Made by a program: the position numbers and the translations under genes. Source: Geosiphon pyriformis (taxonomy: Eukaryota; Glomeromycota; Glomeromycetes; Archaeosporales; Geosiphonaceae). From it: a stretch of DNA of 64,000 bases. The notes beneath the pieces were generated by a model. That model was not told where the DNA came from. It made no database searches and worked only from the letters and a program-made list of their open reading frames with translations. Position 1 is the first letter of the stretch. Each line of letters starts with the position of its first letter. The DNA is taken from the NCBI GenBank assembly GCA_016748015.1, contig JAAOMT010000512.1, forward strand, positions 1,436,893-1,500,892, read 5' to 3'. Positions 21,875 through 33,849 of the stretch are shown piece by piece.

Positions 21875-23190
21875 AGGTGCATGAGCTGTTATTTTCTATG
21901 TTAACTGAATTACAGATAGTAGTCTTGGCTTTAGAGTGTGTTTTTTTTGATTGCTCTGTAGTTGTATACTTGGATAGTTAAGTTATATTAAATACATATG
22001 TTTCAAAACTTATGCTGGATTGTTTAAACTTTCATAATAAGTACTGGGTGGAAAGATGCCATATTGCTAATTTGATCAGAACCAAAAATATTTCTGTTAA
22101 ATAGGTAAAGATTAAAGGGCATTTAAGGGTTTTGAGCAATAATAAAGTTAATGTTCTAGCAGATAAAGCTGTATATTCTGAATTGTTGCTTCCTATAGAA
22201 ATTCATAGAAAATTTATAATGGCTGATGGCTAGATTGTTTTTGGGAATGTTTGCTATTTTGTTTGAAATGTTTATTAGTCTGTATATTATGCTCAATAAG
22301 AAGCTGATCCTGGTGCCAAAATAGTAAATAAGTCTTTAATTGCAGATATTAATTGGATTAGTACTGATGTAGTTTGGCATTCAGATTTATACATGCTGTT
22401 TGAGTTCATAAGCAAAGCTTCTACTATTCTTTATACTTATATGATAAAGGCTGTTCACAGAAGGCTGCCAACTGCAATAAGGAAGAGACTTTACAACAGA
22501 GTATATCCAAGTGTGTTATGTCTGTTTTGTGATAACATTAAACTATCTGATCATATTTTTACTTGTCCAAAAGACTCTAATACATGAACTAACATTTTAT
22601 TTATGTTAAGCTCTGAAAATCTCTGACAAATGATAGCTGCACATTGTTTTCCAAGATGCTGCATTCACTTCTCTCTGGAATCTTGAACATTGGTATTTAC
22701 ATGGTTTTGTGTAAAAGTTTTGTTTTTAAAAAATAGGTAGATAAGGCAGTTAATATTTTCAATAATTAGAAAAGAGCATTGTTTATAATAGTTAATTTCA
22801 TTCATGGTTTGGCTGAGAGACATCAAAGTAAGTTGTAATTGTTTAGGACTAAATTCAGAATAGGGTTGGAGAAAACCAGTCTGACTAAAGATGTTGGCTT
22901 GATTAATATGACTTTAAAGAAGATTCTGGGTCTTTTGTCTATGGGAACTGTTCAACTGCTTGGTATTTTCGAATTTTTTGCTGTTAGTTTTAGTTTGTGT
23001 AAGTTGTGCACTTTTTTTCAAGTATTGATAATGATGTGAAGGTTCTTATAAGTGTATAGTATAACTTAAACTGGCCTGAATGGCTGATCACATGTAGTAA
23101 GTACATAAACCATGTTTAGTTAGATTTTTTTATTATGTTTCTGTATGTTAAATAGTAATTAGACTGTACTTATTAATAAAATATAAAAAA
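21875..23190 (+). mobile_element. L1c: 5'-truncated LINE insertion (RNase H and C-terminus)
   Basis: The last 1.3 kb of a LINE ORF2 plus its 3' tail. The RNase H part (VVLALECVFFDCSVVVYLDS), a conserved WHSDLYMLFEF stretch, the zinc motif LCLFCDNIKLSDHIFTC (C-x2-C-x7-H-x3-C, within the open piece 22393-22587) and the C-terminal open piece 22839-23039 are readable. It ends in an A-rich tail (TAATAAAATATAAAAAAAAA) and is bounded by a 13-bp duplication, as expected for target-primed reverse transcription. It has several in-frame stops. Confidence 0.92.
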
Positions 23191-24431
23191 AAACACTACT
23201 TTATCAAACTTAGAAAAAACTGATTCTATGGCTGATTTAAAAAAATCAACTAGAATTTTCTTAATAATTACTTTCTAATTTATATAAATATTTACTTTTT
23301 TAATATTATTATTAATTAAAATTTTTTTACTAATCATATTCTTAGTCTTTTTCAAATTTAATTTTGATGTAAAAAATAATTTTATAATAGCAGAAAATTT
23401 TAAAAAAATAAATATCTCTTTAAAACTATTAATAGAATAAAAAATTTTTTTTATTGTCATTAATTTATTACTAAAAGTCTTGTCAAACATAGCAAATAAC
23501 TTAATATTTAATGTAAATAATATAACTGGATTAAAAATCTTTTTTTTGATTTGTAACTTAACAATTAGCAACTGTTAAAAATCAGAAAACTTGAAAGATA
23601 AAAGTATCAAAACATTATTATTATTACTTAAATTATTAAAAAAAAAATTTTTATTCTTTGGCAAACTGCTTAAAACATATGTTTTAGTATATGTATTTTT
23701 TAATATAGCATTATTCATTGTATTGTCTATGTCTAAAACAATTAAGTTTATATAGTTAATTTTTTAATAATTATGTTTTTTATATTTTTAACTTCAAGAT
23801 TCTACTAATATTGCTTATTATATTGTTAACCTTACTATCCCAGAATTTTTTAAGTTCAATACCATCAACTTTTATATTATTAATATTCAAAAAATTAATA
23901 AACAAATTAACCAATTTACTGTCAATTATAAGTTTCTTTGGCTTTTTGTAAAATGTATTATAAGTATAAAAACTCTTTATATTTTTTTTGTATTAGACTG
24001 AAACTTTAATCCAACCAAATTAGAACTAGAATTGCCAACAAAAAAGCTCACCAGTTTTATAGTTATAAATAAAAGTATATTGAAAAAAACAATTAAAAGA
24101 GCAAAAAGAAAAAAAAGCTATTTTTTTAGTTTTTTTATGCTTTTATTGTAATTAAGAGATTAACAAAAAAACATTTTGTTGTTTTTTATTTGTTTATAAT
24201 AAAATATAAATAGATTATCAAATGTTTATTGTTAATTAATTCATATTATAAAGTTTATAATTAAGTTTTTTTACTGTAAATTTTTATATATATATATTTT
24301 ATTATTATTATTATTAACAAGTGCAGTTTAACTACTATCTAGTATACAGAAACAAAGCAAAATAAATTAAACTAAACATGGCTTATGCACTTTCTACACG
24401 TGACCAGCCACTTGGGCTCATTAAAGCAGCA

Positions 24432-26890
24432 TTATACACTCACAATAACTCCATTACCAATATTCAAGCTGGAAAAAAACAAATAATGCCTTTGCAAATC
24501 AAAGCTAATTACAAAAAACTCAACAATACCAAGTAGACAAATTACTTTATCAAACAGCCAACTGGGCAAACCATGCAATAGAGCAAAAACTCTGCATGTA
24601 TCACAAACCAAGCCACTTTTTTTCATGTTAACTCTAAATTTAGCCTTTAGCAATCATGACTTACTTTGATAGTCATTAGCCAAATAGTAAACAAAATCAA
24701 TCACAACTGACATGACTCTCTTTTTATCATTAAAAATTAAAATGGCCTCTTCAATCCAACTTTTAAAAACAAAATCTTTGCATAATACAGCATATACACT
24801 GACATCAAAGACTTGTAAAAGAGTATATAACACCAAAAATGAAGCTAAAATGCAATTTCCTGTCAAAAATATCCACAAATTAATATGATTGGAAACAATT
24901 TCAGAATGCATCAAAGCATCTGCAAAGCAAGTAAAAACATGATCAGAAAATTCAATGTTACTACACATTAAACACAAAATGTCTAGATAGTTATTGTAAT
25001 ACAATCTCTTATAAACAGCCACTAACAATCTCTTATAAACAGCTTTTATCAGCAAAGTATACAAAGCGGTTGACTTCCAATTAGTAAAACCTGCCAACAT
25101 GTGAGAATCTGGATGCCAAAAGGAGGCAGTATACTTCCAGTCAACAAACCAAATGAATAAGCTGTCTACAACATCCATGCCAGAATTTGTCTTTTATAAA
25201 GTTTGGCTTACAAAATGGTAAACATTGCAAATAAAATGACAAGCACTACCTAAAACAACAAAACCATCAGCCATAAAAAATCTTTTACTTATTTCAACTG
25301 GGAGAATTAGATTCGAACATGATACAGCATAAGTTAGAACATTTACACAAATATTATCAACAACACCTAAGTGTCTTTTCATCTTAACTCATCTTACTGA
25401 AATGTCTTTTGATCTAATTAAATTAGCAATATAATGCTGTTCTATTTAATACTAATTCTGAATGTCAGACTAACTCAACTTATATTCTGACAAATACACA
25501 GCCAAAACTGCTTGGCTATCAGTATATAAAACAACTAAACAAGATAAGAGAATGCATTCCAAAGCCAAGGCTATTGTCTGTAATTTTGCCAATGTAAAAG
25601 ACAACAAACTCTGCATTTTAACATTCACATTTATATCAATCTCAGAGAAATAAGCAGCTGCTTTACAAGCTACATTCTTTATATCCAGATTACTCAAAGA
25701 GCCACAATATAAACACTCAGCTCCTCAGCCCAAATCTCATGCAAACTTTTATAAACATCCACAAAATTACTTGAATTAAAAAAACTAGAACTGGCCAAAA
25801 TGGCAGAATAATTACCAGGTTTTACTAGACAATTGTTCATATACACCAAAGTCTTATTGAATCAAGCCACTACTAGACTCTTAGGGCTCAATTTCTTCCA
25901 ATACTGAAAAGTTCTCCAGTCTATAACAAGGCCATGTTTTATAATTAGACAATTACCAAAGGCAACACCAAAATGCTTTAAAAGATATACTATGTCAAAA
26001 TAGTAAGTAGCTTCCAAGATCTCAGACATAGAGAAGTGGCCAAGACTATAAAATACATAAGATATGTTATTGGCCAATGACACATTTACATCCAAGAAAA
26101 TTCTCATAATTTCTGCCAGAAAATTGTTTAATAGATTAACCTTTAATTTGACTAGACAATGCAAAGAATTCAATAGTGCTTTACTCTAAAACTTGCAAGT
26201 TTAAAGCATAATATACAAACAAATGGCCAAGAATCTCAGAGGCATTGAAAAATCCAATAACTGATACAATCTTAGCTTTAATTTGCACCTGCTTAAAAGA
26301 TTTCAAATTATAAAAATGGATAATACAAAGCTTTATTGGAAAAATTTCTTAGCAATGAGGCTTTAAACTTAAGCTCTTTTTTTACCAAAACATCTTACTT
26401 TTAACACACACTCTTGACAATAAAACTGAACTGTATATGATAGCTGATAATAGACTAAAAAACTACCAAAACCAAGTAAGAAAACTGCTTGTTTGACACT
26501 GCTTTTCTAAGAACCATATTCAAAAAAAATTTAATATTTACATGGGCCTTAGTAAGACTTGGTTTGGATAGACTCTCTGTAAACAAAAAAATACCCAGAT
26601 ATCTATAAGTTTCTCCCTTTTTTGCTATAGAAATAGGTTAATTACTGTGCAAAGTAGCATTCACAACTTTCTGGTTAATAAAAATTGTGATCATTTTGTT
26701 ATTGTTAATTGAAATATTATTAAGTTTATAAAACTTACTAGCAATGTTCAAGATATACTGTGTTAAGACTTGACTATTACTCACTCATATCGTATTATCA
26801 ATAAAAGTGCCAGCTGCAAAAAAGGAAGATCTGCCACTATAATTCTTAATCTTACCAGTTTTTACCACAAATTTGGAGTTAATTCTATAG
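24432..26890 (-). pseudogene. L1a ORF2 second half: RT palm to C-terminal zinc motif
   Basis: The RT active site at 26794-26805 reads FIDN where LINE RTs have F/YxDD. Downstream come the thumb region (open at 25862-26173), RNase H (25470-25697; YTDSQAVLA), and the C-terminal part open at 24654-25178 with LCLMCSNIEFSDHVFTC, a C-x2-C-x7-H-x3-C zinc motif shared with L1c and L1f. The final piece is open at 24432-24653. Stops occur at Gln and Trp positions. Confidence 0.87.
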
Positions 26891-26894
26891 CCAT

Positions 26895-27768
26895 TGTTAT
26901 GGGATGGTTTTCTTGTTATATTTAATTGCTGATATTTCGTTTTAATTGCAATCAGTTTTTTGTGAGTTCCTCAATTCTATTTGTGTGATAATGTTACTGT
27001 TATACTGAAAGCTTTCTTTTTAATATTGTGATATAAGTTATTTTTCAATTTCTGATTGTTGTGTGTGTTTATGTACTCCTTCTCAGAGGCTGAACTGAAA
27101 TCTACCCACTGTCTGGGGTCTTCTTTGAGGCTATCCTTGCAATTGTCTAATGTGTTTCTCTAATCTAGAAACACAGAATGTTAATGGCCTTTAGCGCTTT
27201 TTCTAATTCTTACAATAAAGCTTTTATTAATTAGTAACAACGTAAATAATCTTGATCAAGGATTATTCTTCCAAGAGATTCAGTTGATGAATAATAGTTT
27301 CATTCAATAAATAATACAAGTAAGTTTCTTAATACTTTGGGTTGTGATAATTCAGTTTTAAATATTCTTTTTCATTTCTTTTTGATTTAAAGATTTCTTG
27401 GGATATTTAATTTGAAAGTATGATTTAAAGTGGAGTTTGTTGGATAAAATTGGATTTATTGCTTGATAAGTTATGATTTTTATTACTTGCTTGTTTTTTC
27501 CCAATATTAAAGCTACTGTATATATACATGTTTGTAGTTCTATGAGAAAACACATTGTAATACTTTCTTTTTGATATTTCAACCTGGTGTTTGCTGCTAT
27601 TACCAGTTGGTGTTGGCTGCTATTGTGAACTGGTGCTTGCCACTATCACGAGATGGTATTTGCTACTATGTTAATCATTATCTTTTTAAGATTATTACTG
27701 TGCTATATTATGATTGAATAGTTTATATTATTTTTATGATTCTTTTGCTAAATTCTTAAACCATAATA
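26895..27768 (-). repeat. Element D 3' LTR (874 bp)
   Basis: Starts TGTTATGGGATGG and ends CATAATA (TAACA mutated). It aligns without gaps to 36735-37608. In roughly the first 290 bases I count 18 differences, all transitions. Confidence 0.95.
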
Positions 27769-27785
27769 TTATCCTCTCTTTTCAA
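27769..27785 (-). promoter_or_regulatory. Polypurine tract of element D
   Basis: On the minus strand TTGAAAAGAGAGGATAA directly precedes the 3' LTR. It overlaps the stop codon of the accessory ORF. Confidence 0.75.
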
Positions 27786-28480
27786 GATTGAGCTCTGTCA
27801 AAATCGAAGTTAATTTCTTCATTAAATTCTAAGTTACTATAGTGGTTCAATACTATGTTATTAATTTGTTGTTGTAATTCTTGAAATTGCAAGTTGGTAA
27901 GTCATCTAATACTGTTGGTTGTTATTATGTTCATGGTTGGGTCCAACAATAATTTGTGACAGTTTTCAAATGCTTTAAAAATTCTGTAAACTGTTTTTGA
28001 ATAGAATGTAGTGTTGGTTTTTCCAATAAAAGGTTCTAATAGTTGGATAGTTGTTTTGTCAAACACTCTAGTTGAGTCTTTTGAGTATAATGTTTGTATG
28101 TTTAAGTGCTTTCCTAGTTGATAATAACAGTAATTAATTGGAAATTTCATTTTCAAGTTGCTAAATGTGTCTGGTGTTAATTCACTTATTTCTATTTCTT
28201 CCATTATTAATGTATTGCCCAATGCTATCTCTAATTTTTCAATAACTTTGCTGATAAATTTGTTGTTATATTTGGCAATATTATATGGTTCAAAATTATG
28301 TTCTTTTCTTGTTTTTGGATTTTCTATTGTTCTTTTTATGTATGTTATTTTGGAGCTATTAACTGTGATTTCCAGATCGGATTTTAATTGTTGTAAGCTT
28401 TCAACTAATTGTTGAGTTATATTGTTGATGTTTTCTGGAATAAGTATTATTGTTTTAATTTTGACTGCTATTTTGGAATT
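27782..28480 (-). pseudogene. Element D: post-integrase accessory ORF
   Basis: One frame from about 28480 (VKIKTIILIPENINNITQQL) to TGA at 27782-27784, broken only by a TGA near 27901 where Arg is likely. The open run 27902-28222 has 106 codons. It is in phase with integrase, separated from it by a single TAA after EHYSKK. It may therefore be a C-terminal extension of the polyprotein reached by readthrough, or the TAA may be a mutated CAA. There are no hydrophobic segments and no known motif. It is homologous to the ORFs in A, B and E. Confidence 0.75.
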
Positions 28481-28534
28481 TTTTGCATGCGTTTTTATGG
28501 TTGTTAAATCATTTTTGCTGTGATCTAAGATTAA

Positions 28535-29930
28535 TTATTTTTTTGAATAATGTTCAATTAAAACTATTGGTTCTAAATCTTGTGGAATTTGTTCTGGTAG
28601 AATTAAAGGTAATTGTGTTCCAATTCTGGATGTCTTTGTTGTTATTACTGGTTTACTGTAATAGAATTTCAGCCGGTTACCATGTGCTGCTTTTCTTAAT
28701 ATGTTATCATTTAGTCTTAGCTTGTATGCTCTATTTCCAAGTATTTCGTGAATATAAAATGGTCCATTCCATTTGTGATCAAATTTTCCACTCCATTGTT
28801 TTTCTATTTTTGTACAATGCAACAATACTTTATCTCCAATTTTGTAGCTAATTATATTATCTGATAACTGGTTATTATGTCTCACTTTTTGTTGTTCTTG
28901 TGATTGTTCAATATTTTGTGCTGCTTTTTTTCTTTTGTTTTCTAAAGTTCTCATTAATTCATATGTTCTTCTAAGTAGTGTTTCCTGAAATGTTGCTTCC
29001 ATGATAGTGTCACTTGGATAAGTTGGGATAGTAAGTTCAACTGGTAATGTGGCTTTTCTTCTATAAACTAGTTCAAATGGTGTAAATTGTGTAGTATCTT
29101 GTTTTACTGTTCTATATGTTAGTAGTACTGCTGGTATGAACAAAACCTATTCTTTTTCATGTTTGTTACTAATTTTTGCCAGTGATTCGCATAATATGTG
29201 ATTAAATCTTTCAACTAATCCATTTGTTTAAGGGTGGTATGGTGATGACAGTAGTCGCTTGATTCCAAATTTTTGGCTAAGTTCTTTTAAGATGCTGTTT
29301 ACAAAGTGTGTGCCTTGATCTGATAGCAATTCTTGTGGACATCTATGCCAGCAAATTAAGTCTTCATGTATGAATTGAGCTATGGGAATAGCATCAGCTG
29401 TTTTAATAGCTCTAGTTTCTGGCCATTTGGTAAGATAGTCCATGGCTACTGCAATATAATGGTTGTTTCTTGTTATTATTGGTAAGGGTCCAACTAAATC
29501 AATTCCAATTCTGTCAAATGGTTGTCCAACTTTTATTGGTCTTAATAATTCCATTGTTTTTGTTCCTCTTTTTTGTTGGCATGGGTCACAATTTCTTATG
29601 TATTGGATTATGTCTGAACTCATTTTTGGCCAATAGTAACAGCTAGTTGCACGTTGGATGGTTGCTGTTTTTCCAAAGTGGTCTGAATGAATATCTGAGT
29701 GCATGTTAAATAAGATAGTTTTTTTTTCATCCGTAGTTATAACTCTTAATAAATTATCTGGATTTTGTCAATTCTGGTAATAAAGTATGTGATTTTGGAT
29801 GAAATAGTGTTTTGCTAATTTTTGGAACTTAATTAGCTCTTTTACTGGCATTTTTTTGTCTATTTGTAGTGTTTCCAAGTATTGGCTGAGGTTTTTGTAA
29901 AGGTGATTGTTTATTGTTGTTGTGGTGGGT
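28535..29930 (-). pseudogene. Element D: integrase
   Basis: Two open parts, 29228-29704 and 28535-29143, are in one frame. They are separated by a TAA at a likely CAA codon (SSPYHP then TNGLVERFN) and a TAG at a likely Trp. The HHCC zinc region (MHSDIHSDHF ... CDPCQQKRG) and all three catalytic residues are present: D in GIDLVGP, D in LLSDQGTHF, E in LVERFN. The GPY/F module NGPFYIHEILGNRAYKLR is intact. No chromodomain is present. Confidence 0.92.
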
Positions 29931-31137
29931 GGGTTGGTGATTTTTATGTGTGTCTTATTCTTGACAAACAGTTAGCATTAACATTTTTGGTACCTTTTTT
30001 GTATTTGATAATATAATCGTATGGTGTTAATGTTTGTGACCATCTGGCATATTTTCCTTTTAGCGCTTTCTTGTTATTTAACCAGACCAGATCTCTATGA
30101 TCTATGGTAATCTGAAAGGGTTGGTACCATAAATATGTGTCAAAGTGAACACAACTCCAGACTACTGTTAAGCATTCAAGTTCATGTACTGCATAGTTTT
30201 GTTCTGCCATACTGAGACTTTTGCTGGCATAAGCGATTACACGTTCTCTTCTATTATCATCTTTTTGTGACAGAATGGCTCCAAGTCTAATTCAAGAGGC
30301 ATCTGTGGCCAAAATGAATTTCTTGTTAAAATTCGGATAGATTATTATTGGTGATTCAATGAGCTTTTGTCTAAGATACTCAAAAGCTTTTTGTTGTGCT
30401 TTAGTCCATTCAAACTTCACATTTTTGGATAGTAGGTAATTAAGGGATTTGGCAATGTTTGAAAAGTTTTCTACAAAGTGGCGGTAGTAAGATACGAGTC
30501 CTAAAAAGCTTCTAACTTCTGAAACGTTTTGAAATACTGGAAAATTTTTCATTTTGTCTATTTTTGATAGATCTGGTTTTATTTTATCTTTTCCAACTAC
30601 ATGTCCTAAAAATACTAGCTTATTTTTCCTAAAGAAACATTTTTCTAGATTTAGTTTAAGTCCAGCATATCTCAATTTCTCAAAAACTTGTTGTAAATAT
30701 TGGAGATGATCCATGAATTTTGACGAGAAAACATTTGTATTATCCAAGTAGACAACAATGGATTGCCACAGGATTCCAGAGTAAATTACATCCATTAGTC
30801 TTTGGAATGTCACGGAAGCATTTGTTAATTCAAATGGCATTACATTGAACTCATAATTGTCATTTTGAGTTGTGAATGCTGTTTTATGCCTGTTCTTTAG
30901 GTCTATTTCCACTTGTCAGTACCCACTGGTCAAATCCAGTGTAGAAAACCATTTTGCTCCTCCAAAAACGTCGAAGATTTTGTCAATTAATGGTATTGGG
31001 TATGAGTTTTTGGTTGTTTTGCTGTTTAGTTTGCAATAGTCGACACAAAATCTAATTTTTCCATTCTTTTTCTTTATTAAAACAACTGGTGAGGACCATG
31101 GGCTCATTGATGGTTGTATTATTCCTTTTTCCAACAT
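29931..31137 (-). pseudogene. Element D: reverse transcriptase and RNase H
   Basis: Open parts 30916-31137, 30292-30912 and 29944-30210 are all in one frame. TGA stops lie where Trp is expected (SGY then QVEI; ATDAS then IRLG). The active site at 30739-30750 reads YLDN (GAT AAT), with the second Asp replaced. RNase H carries ATDAS, HELECL and TIDHRDL, so its acidic residues are kept. One single-base shift before integrase. Confidence 0.92.
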
Positions 31138-31140
31138 GTT

Positions 31141-31557
31141 TTAGAATTCTTCTCTGATAAAATTATGCTCCATTGGTGGGACACAATAAGCGCATTGTTT
31201 TTCAGGTCTGGTGTTTCCAGTGGAGATTTGGTGTTGAACCAAGTTGGTTCTTCCAAATTCGCCATTTCGTGAAAATATATCAGAGTATTTTAAAATTAAT
31301 GCTTTTAATTGTTGCTGTTGGTCAGGATCCATTGTTCTAATATTTAATTTGGCCAATTTTTCTGGCATAAATTGATAGCATTCTAATGGTTGTTGCCAAT
31401 TTATTGAAGTGAGTTCACAGTAAAGGGCAATTTCTGGGAAATTTAGAATTTCTTGTGGTGTTGATGCATTTTCTAGCTCCATTCCAAGATATCCAATGAT
31501 AGTATTTTCCGGAATGTAGACGGGTTCTTCTGTGGTGTTTGCGATAGGAATTTTTAT
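31141..31557 (-). pseudogene. Element D: pre-RT segment
   Basis: Readable as VYIPENTIIGYL, then a linker into RT. It is open at 31141-31482, which ends with the conserved RT lead-in (VPPMEHNFIREEF). Beta-rich pattern as in C and E. Confidence 0.65.
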
Positions 31558-32317
31558 CTATTGAGCTTTATCAGCTGGAATAAAAAAGTTAATAAGTCTT
31601 ATGAGAAACTGTTGGCAAGTTTCTGAGTAGGGCTCAAATATTAGATTTTTTTCTTTAATTGTCTTTTTTATTCTTATTTCTGATTTTCCATATAGTAGAA
31701 ACATGATGGACCGCTCATTTTTAATTACTTTGCCTTTTTCCTCTATTGTTTTAGCAAAATTTGCTTCAATTCCTTTTTCTGTCGATCCAAAACCAAAAGT
31801 TCTTCTTGTTGTTTGTGACAATTCCTCACGATTTTCCACTGGCACAAATTTCCCAATTTTTACCAATGGTAAGAAAATTGCTTGTGCAATCTTTTCTTTA
31901 GATTCAATGGTATAAGGCTTTTTTGAATTGTTCTGTAGTAAAACCATCAAATTTCTAGTATATCCAAAGTCAATTACTCCTCTTTGAACACTTATTCCTT
32001 TTTTTCATGAGGCTTGATCGTGATGCTATTTGAATCATTATTCCTGGTGGAATTTTAACCACTATTTTTAGGTCAATTTTGGTAATGCTTCTAAATGGTA
32101 ATGTTGTGGATTGGTCTTCCGAATAATATAGATCAAATCTGGCGTTGGTTAAATGGACTCTTTCGGATATTATTCCTAAGTGCCCGTTGTTGAAGTATCG
32201 AATGTCGGTTATCTGTTCTAGGTCAGTATAGACTACAAATTTTTTTGACTCAGGACCATTAGGTGAGTCTTGTTGATTTATTGATTGATTTTGAGACTGC
32301 TGATTCTCAATTTCCAT
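31558..32317 (-). pseudogene. Element D: dUTPase domain
   Basis: Motif 1 is weak (ARFDLYYSE). Motif 2 ASRSSLMKK is well kept. A one-base shift in the following A-run moves the frame. The rest is open at 31558-31950, with motif 3 near 31980 (GVIDFGYT), the motif 4 region (EKIAQAIFLPL) and motif 5 FGFGSTEKG. It sits between the Cys-rich module and the pre-RT segment as in the other elements. Confidence 0.88.
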
Positions 32318-32339
32318 TTTTCTTTCTAAGTCCCTTTCA

Positions 32340-32960
32340 TCTTGACACTCTTCACAGCACTGATTTTGGCATGGAATAAGACAGTTTTCGCAGAGGTAAG
32401 TGTTGATTTGGGTGAGGTATTGTTCTTACTCTTGTCGAGTGGGGCATAGTTGTTGGTAGTAGTCCTGGAATTTGTCAACTGGGTCAAACATGTTGTAGCT
32501 GGCAACTTTGTTAGCTACTTTGGCTGACTCTTTCCAATGTCATATTTTTTCAGTAGTTCCTCCTCTTACTTTGGCTTGTGCAGTGTTATACAACTCGTTC
32601 TTGTCATGTGGATAGTGCTGTAGTCTTTTTAATGCTCTGTTGAATACTGCTTCGAATGGTGTTCCTCCTCTTATCCAGTCACAGATGAGGATCATGTATT
32701 GGCAAGTTGTGTCACACATTCCTCCTCTGCCTGGTATGTTGTTCCAGTCACACTCTCTTGGTAATGGTTTTCTACAAGCGAGGCATGGTTTCTTATTCCA
32801 TTTTCCATGTCTTTCTGGATAACCATATTTTTCTTTGTTACAACGGTTACAATAGTAGTGGGTAGGCTTTCTTGGGTCTTTATCTGGTGTGCTGCATGCA
32901 GTCATAGACGAGAGTTTTTTCTTGCAAACTGAGCATTCTAGCTTTGGTCTGCGTTACTAA
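32340..32960 (-). CDS. Element D: Cys-rich module (best preserved)
   Basis: Open for 121 codons at 32540-32905. Cysteine pairs in order: CKKKL with MTAC, YYCNRCNKEKYG, PCLACRKPLP, RGGMCDTTCQYMILICDWI. A second cluster nearer the dUTPase reads NCLIPCQNQCCEEC. Also conserved with A, C and E: GKWNKKPC, GTPFEAVFNRALKRLQHYPHD. The regular pairs suggest bound zinc. I do not recognise the domain; possible roles are nucleic-acid binding or a second nucleocapsid-like factor. Confidence 0.75.
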
Positions 32961-32976
32961 TGGTTTCTTCGTGAAC

Positions 32977-33642
32977 TTACTTGGTTTTATTTGGATCTTT
33001 TTTTGCTGGTCCACATTGGTATGACTGGCAGTCCTGTTCTTTGGTCATCAGCCCAAGAGAGTTGATAGGTTTTGATGGCTGGTAGTACTGAATCTTTCTC
33101 AAATTCGAAGGTAGGTCTTTGGTTGGTGCTGGGTTTTTGGAAATGGCCACAGGTGGCTGGAATTTTGGCCTGGTGGTCATTATAATTGATCAGAAGCTCT
33201 TGAGTGGTCCAGTTTAGGGTGGTGTTGGTTTTTGTTAGCCAGTCATTCCCTACTAACGCTTGATATTGTGTAGCATTCATTACTAATACTTTGTAGGTAT
33301 TACTATGCCATTAATTTCGAAAGAGAATGAGTCGATTTCACCATAAGACAGCTTTGTACTTCTATTGGCTGTTATGATTTGAGACATCGTGGCACAATCA
33401 ACTTTGAAACCCAGTTGGTTTACTAGTTGAAGCATTATAATGCTTCCAGCGGATCCGCTGTCTAAGATAAGTTTGATTGGGGTATTGTTTACAGTGGCTT
33501 CTGTATACATAGCAGTAATTGGGCATTTTTCATTCAATGCTGCTCCACTAAACATAGCTTTGTTTTCCTCTAATTCAAAAGGAAAAATAGCTGCAAGGCT
33601 GCTATCTTCAGTGGCAACTGCTGGTGGTATTGTCTGGCTCAA
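32977..33642 (-). CDS. Element D: aspartic protease
   Basis: Open at 33283-33642 and 32987-33280, joined by a one-base loss near 33290. The active site LILDSGSAGSI has an intact DSG at 33454-33462. The second half FSFEINGIVIPTK, then MNATQYQALVGNDWL, agrees with A, C and E. It is the only protease here apart from that of E with DSG. Confidence 0.9.
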
Positions 33643-33849
33643 TTTGTTGGAGGAATTTTTGGTTCTGTTTATGTTTCTACCATTATTGTTTCTGATGATA
33701 AGATTTTTTGGTATATTAAGATAAGTTTGTTGATAATTTTGGTAGTTTAGATTGGTTTGCTAATTGGTTCCAGCGCAGTTTGGATTCCTTTGAACCAATG
33801 CGTTCTGGTTCTACATGGGCTGATTTCGGGTCTCGGAATGCCAATTCGG

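Larger units (their letters stand above)
20813..24294 (-). mobile_element. LINE copy L1b (ORF1 and start of ORF2), split by L1c
   Basis: Minus-strand LINE sequence in two pieces, 20813-21874 and 23191-24294. It matches L1d (51606-53870) side by side, from the 5' leader (A/T runs near 24090-24150) through ORF1. One clear ORF1 segment is open at 23275-23571 (FNPVILFTLNIKLFAMFDKTF...). The ORF1 C-terminal coiled region is readable near 21060-21150. It is full of stops and very AT-rich. The left edge meets the LTR of element C. Confidence 0.8.

Noticed and set aside
24290-24320. ATT microsatellite as a stand-alone feature
   Set aside because: It sits at the 3' end of L1a on the minus strand and is best read as that LINE's tail.
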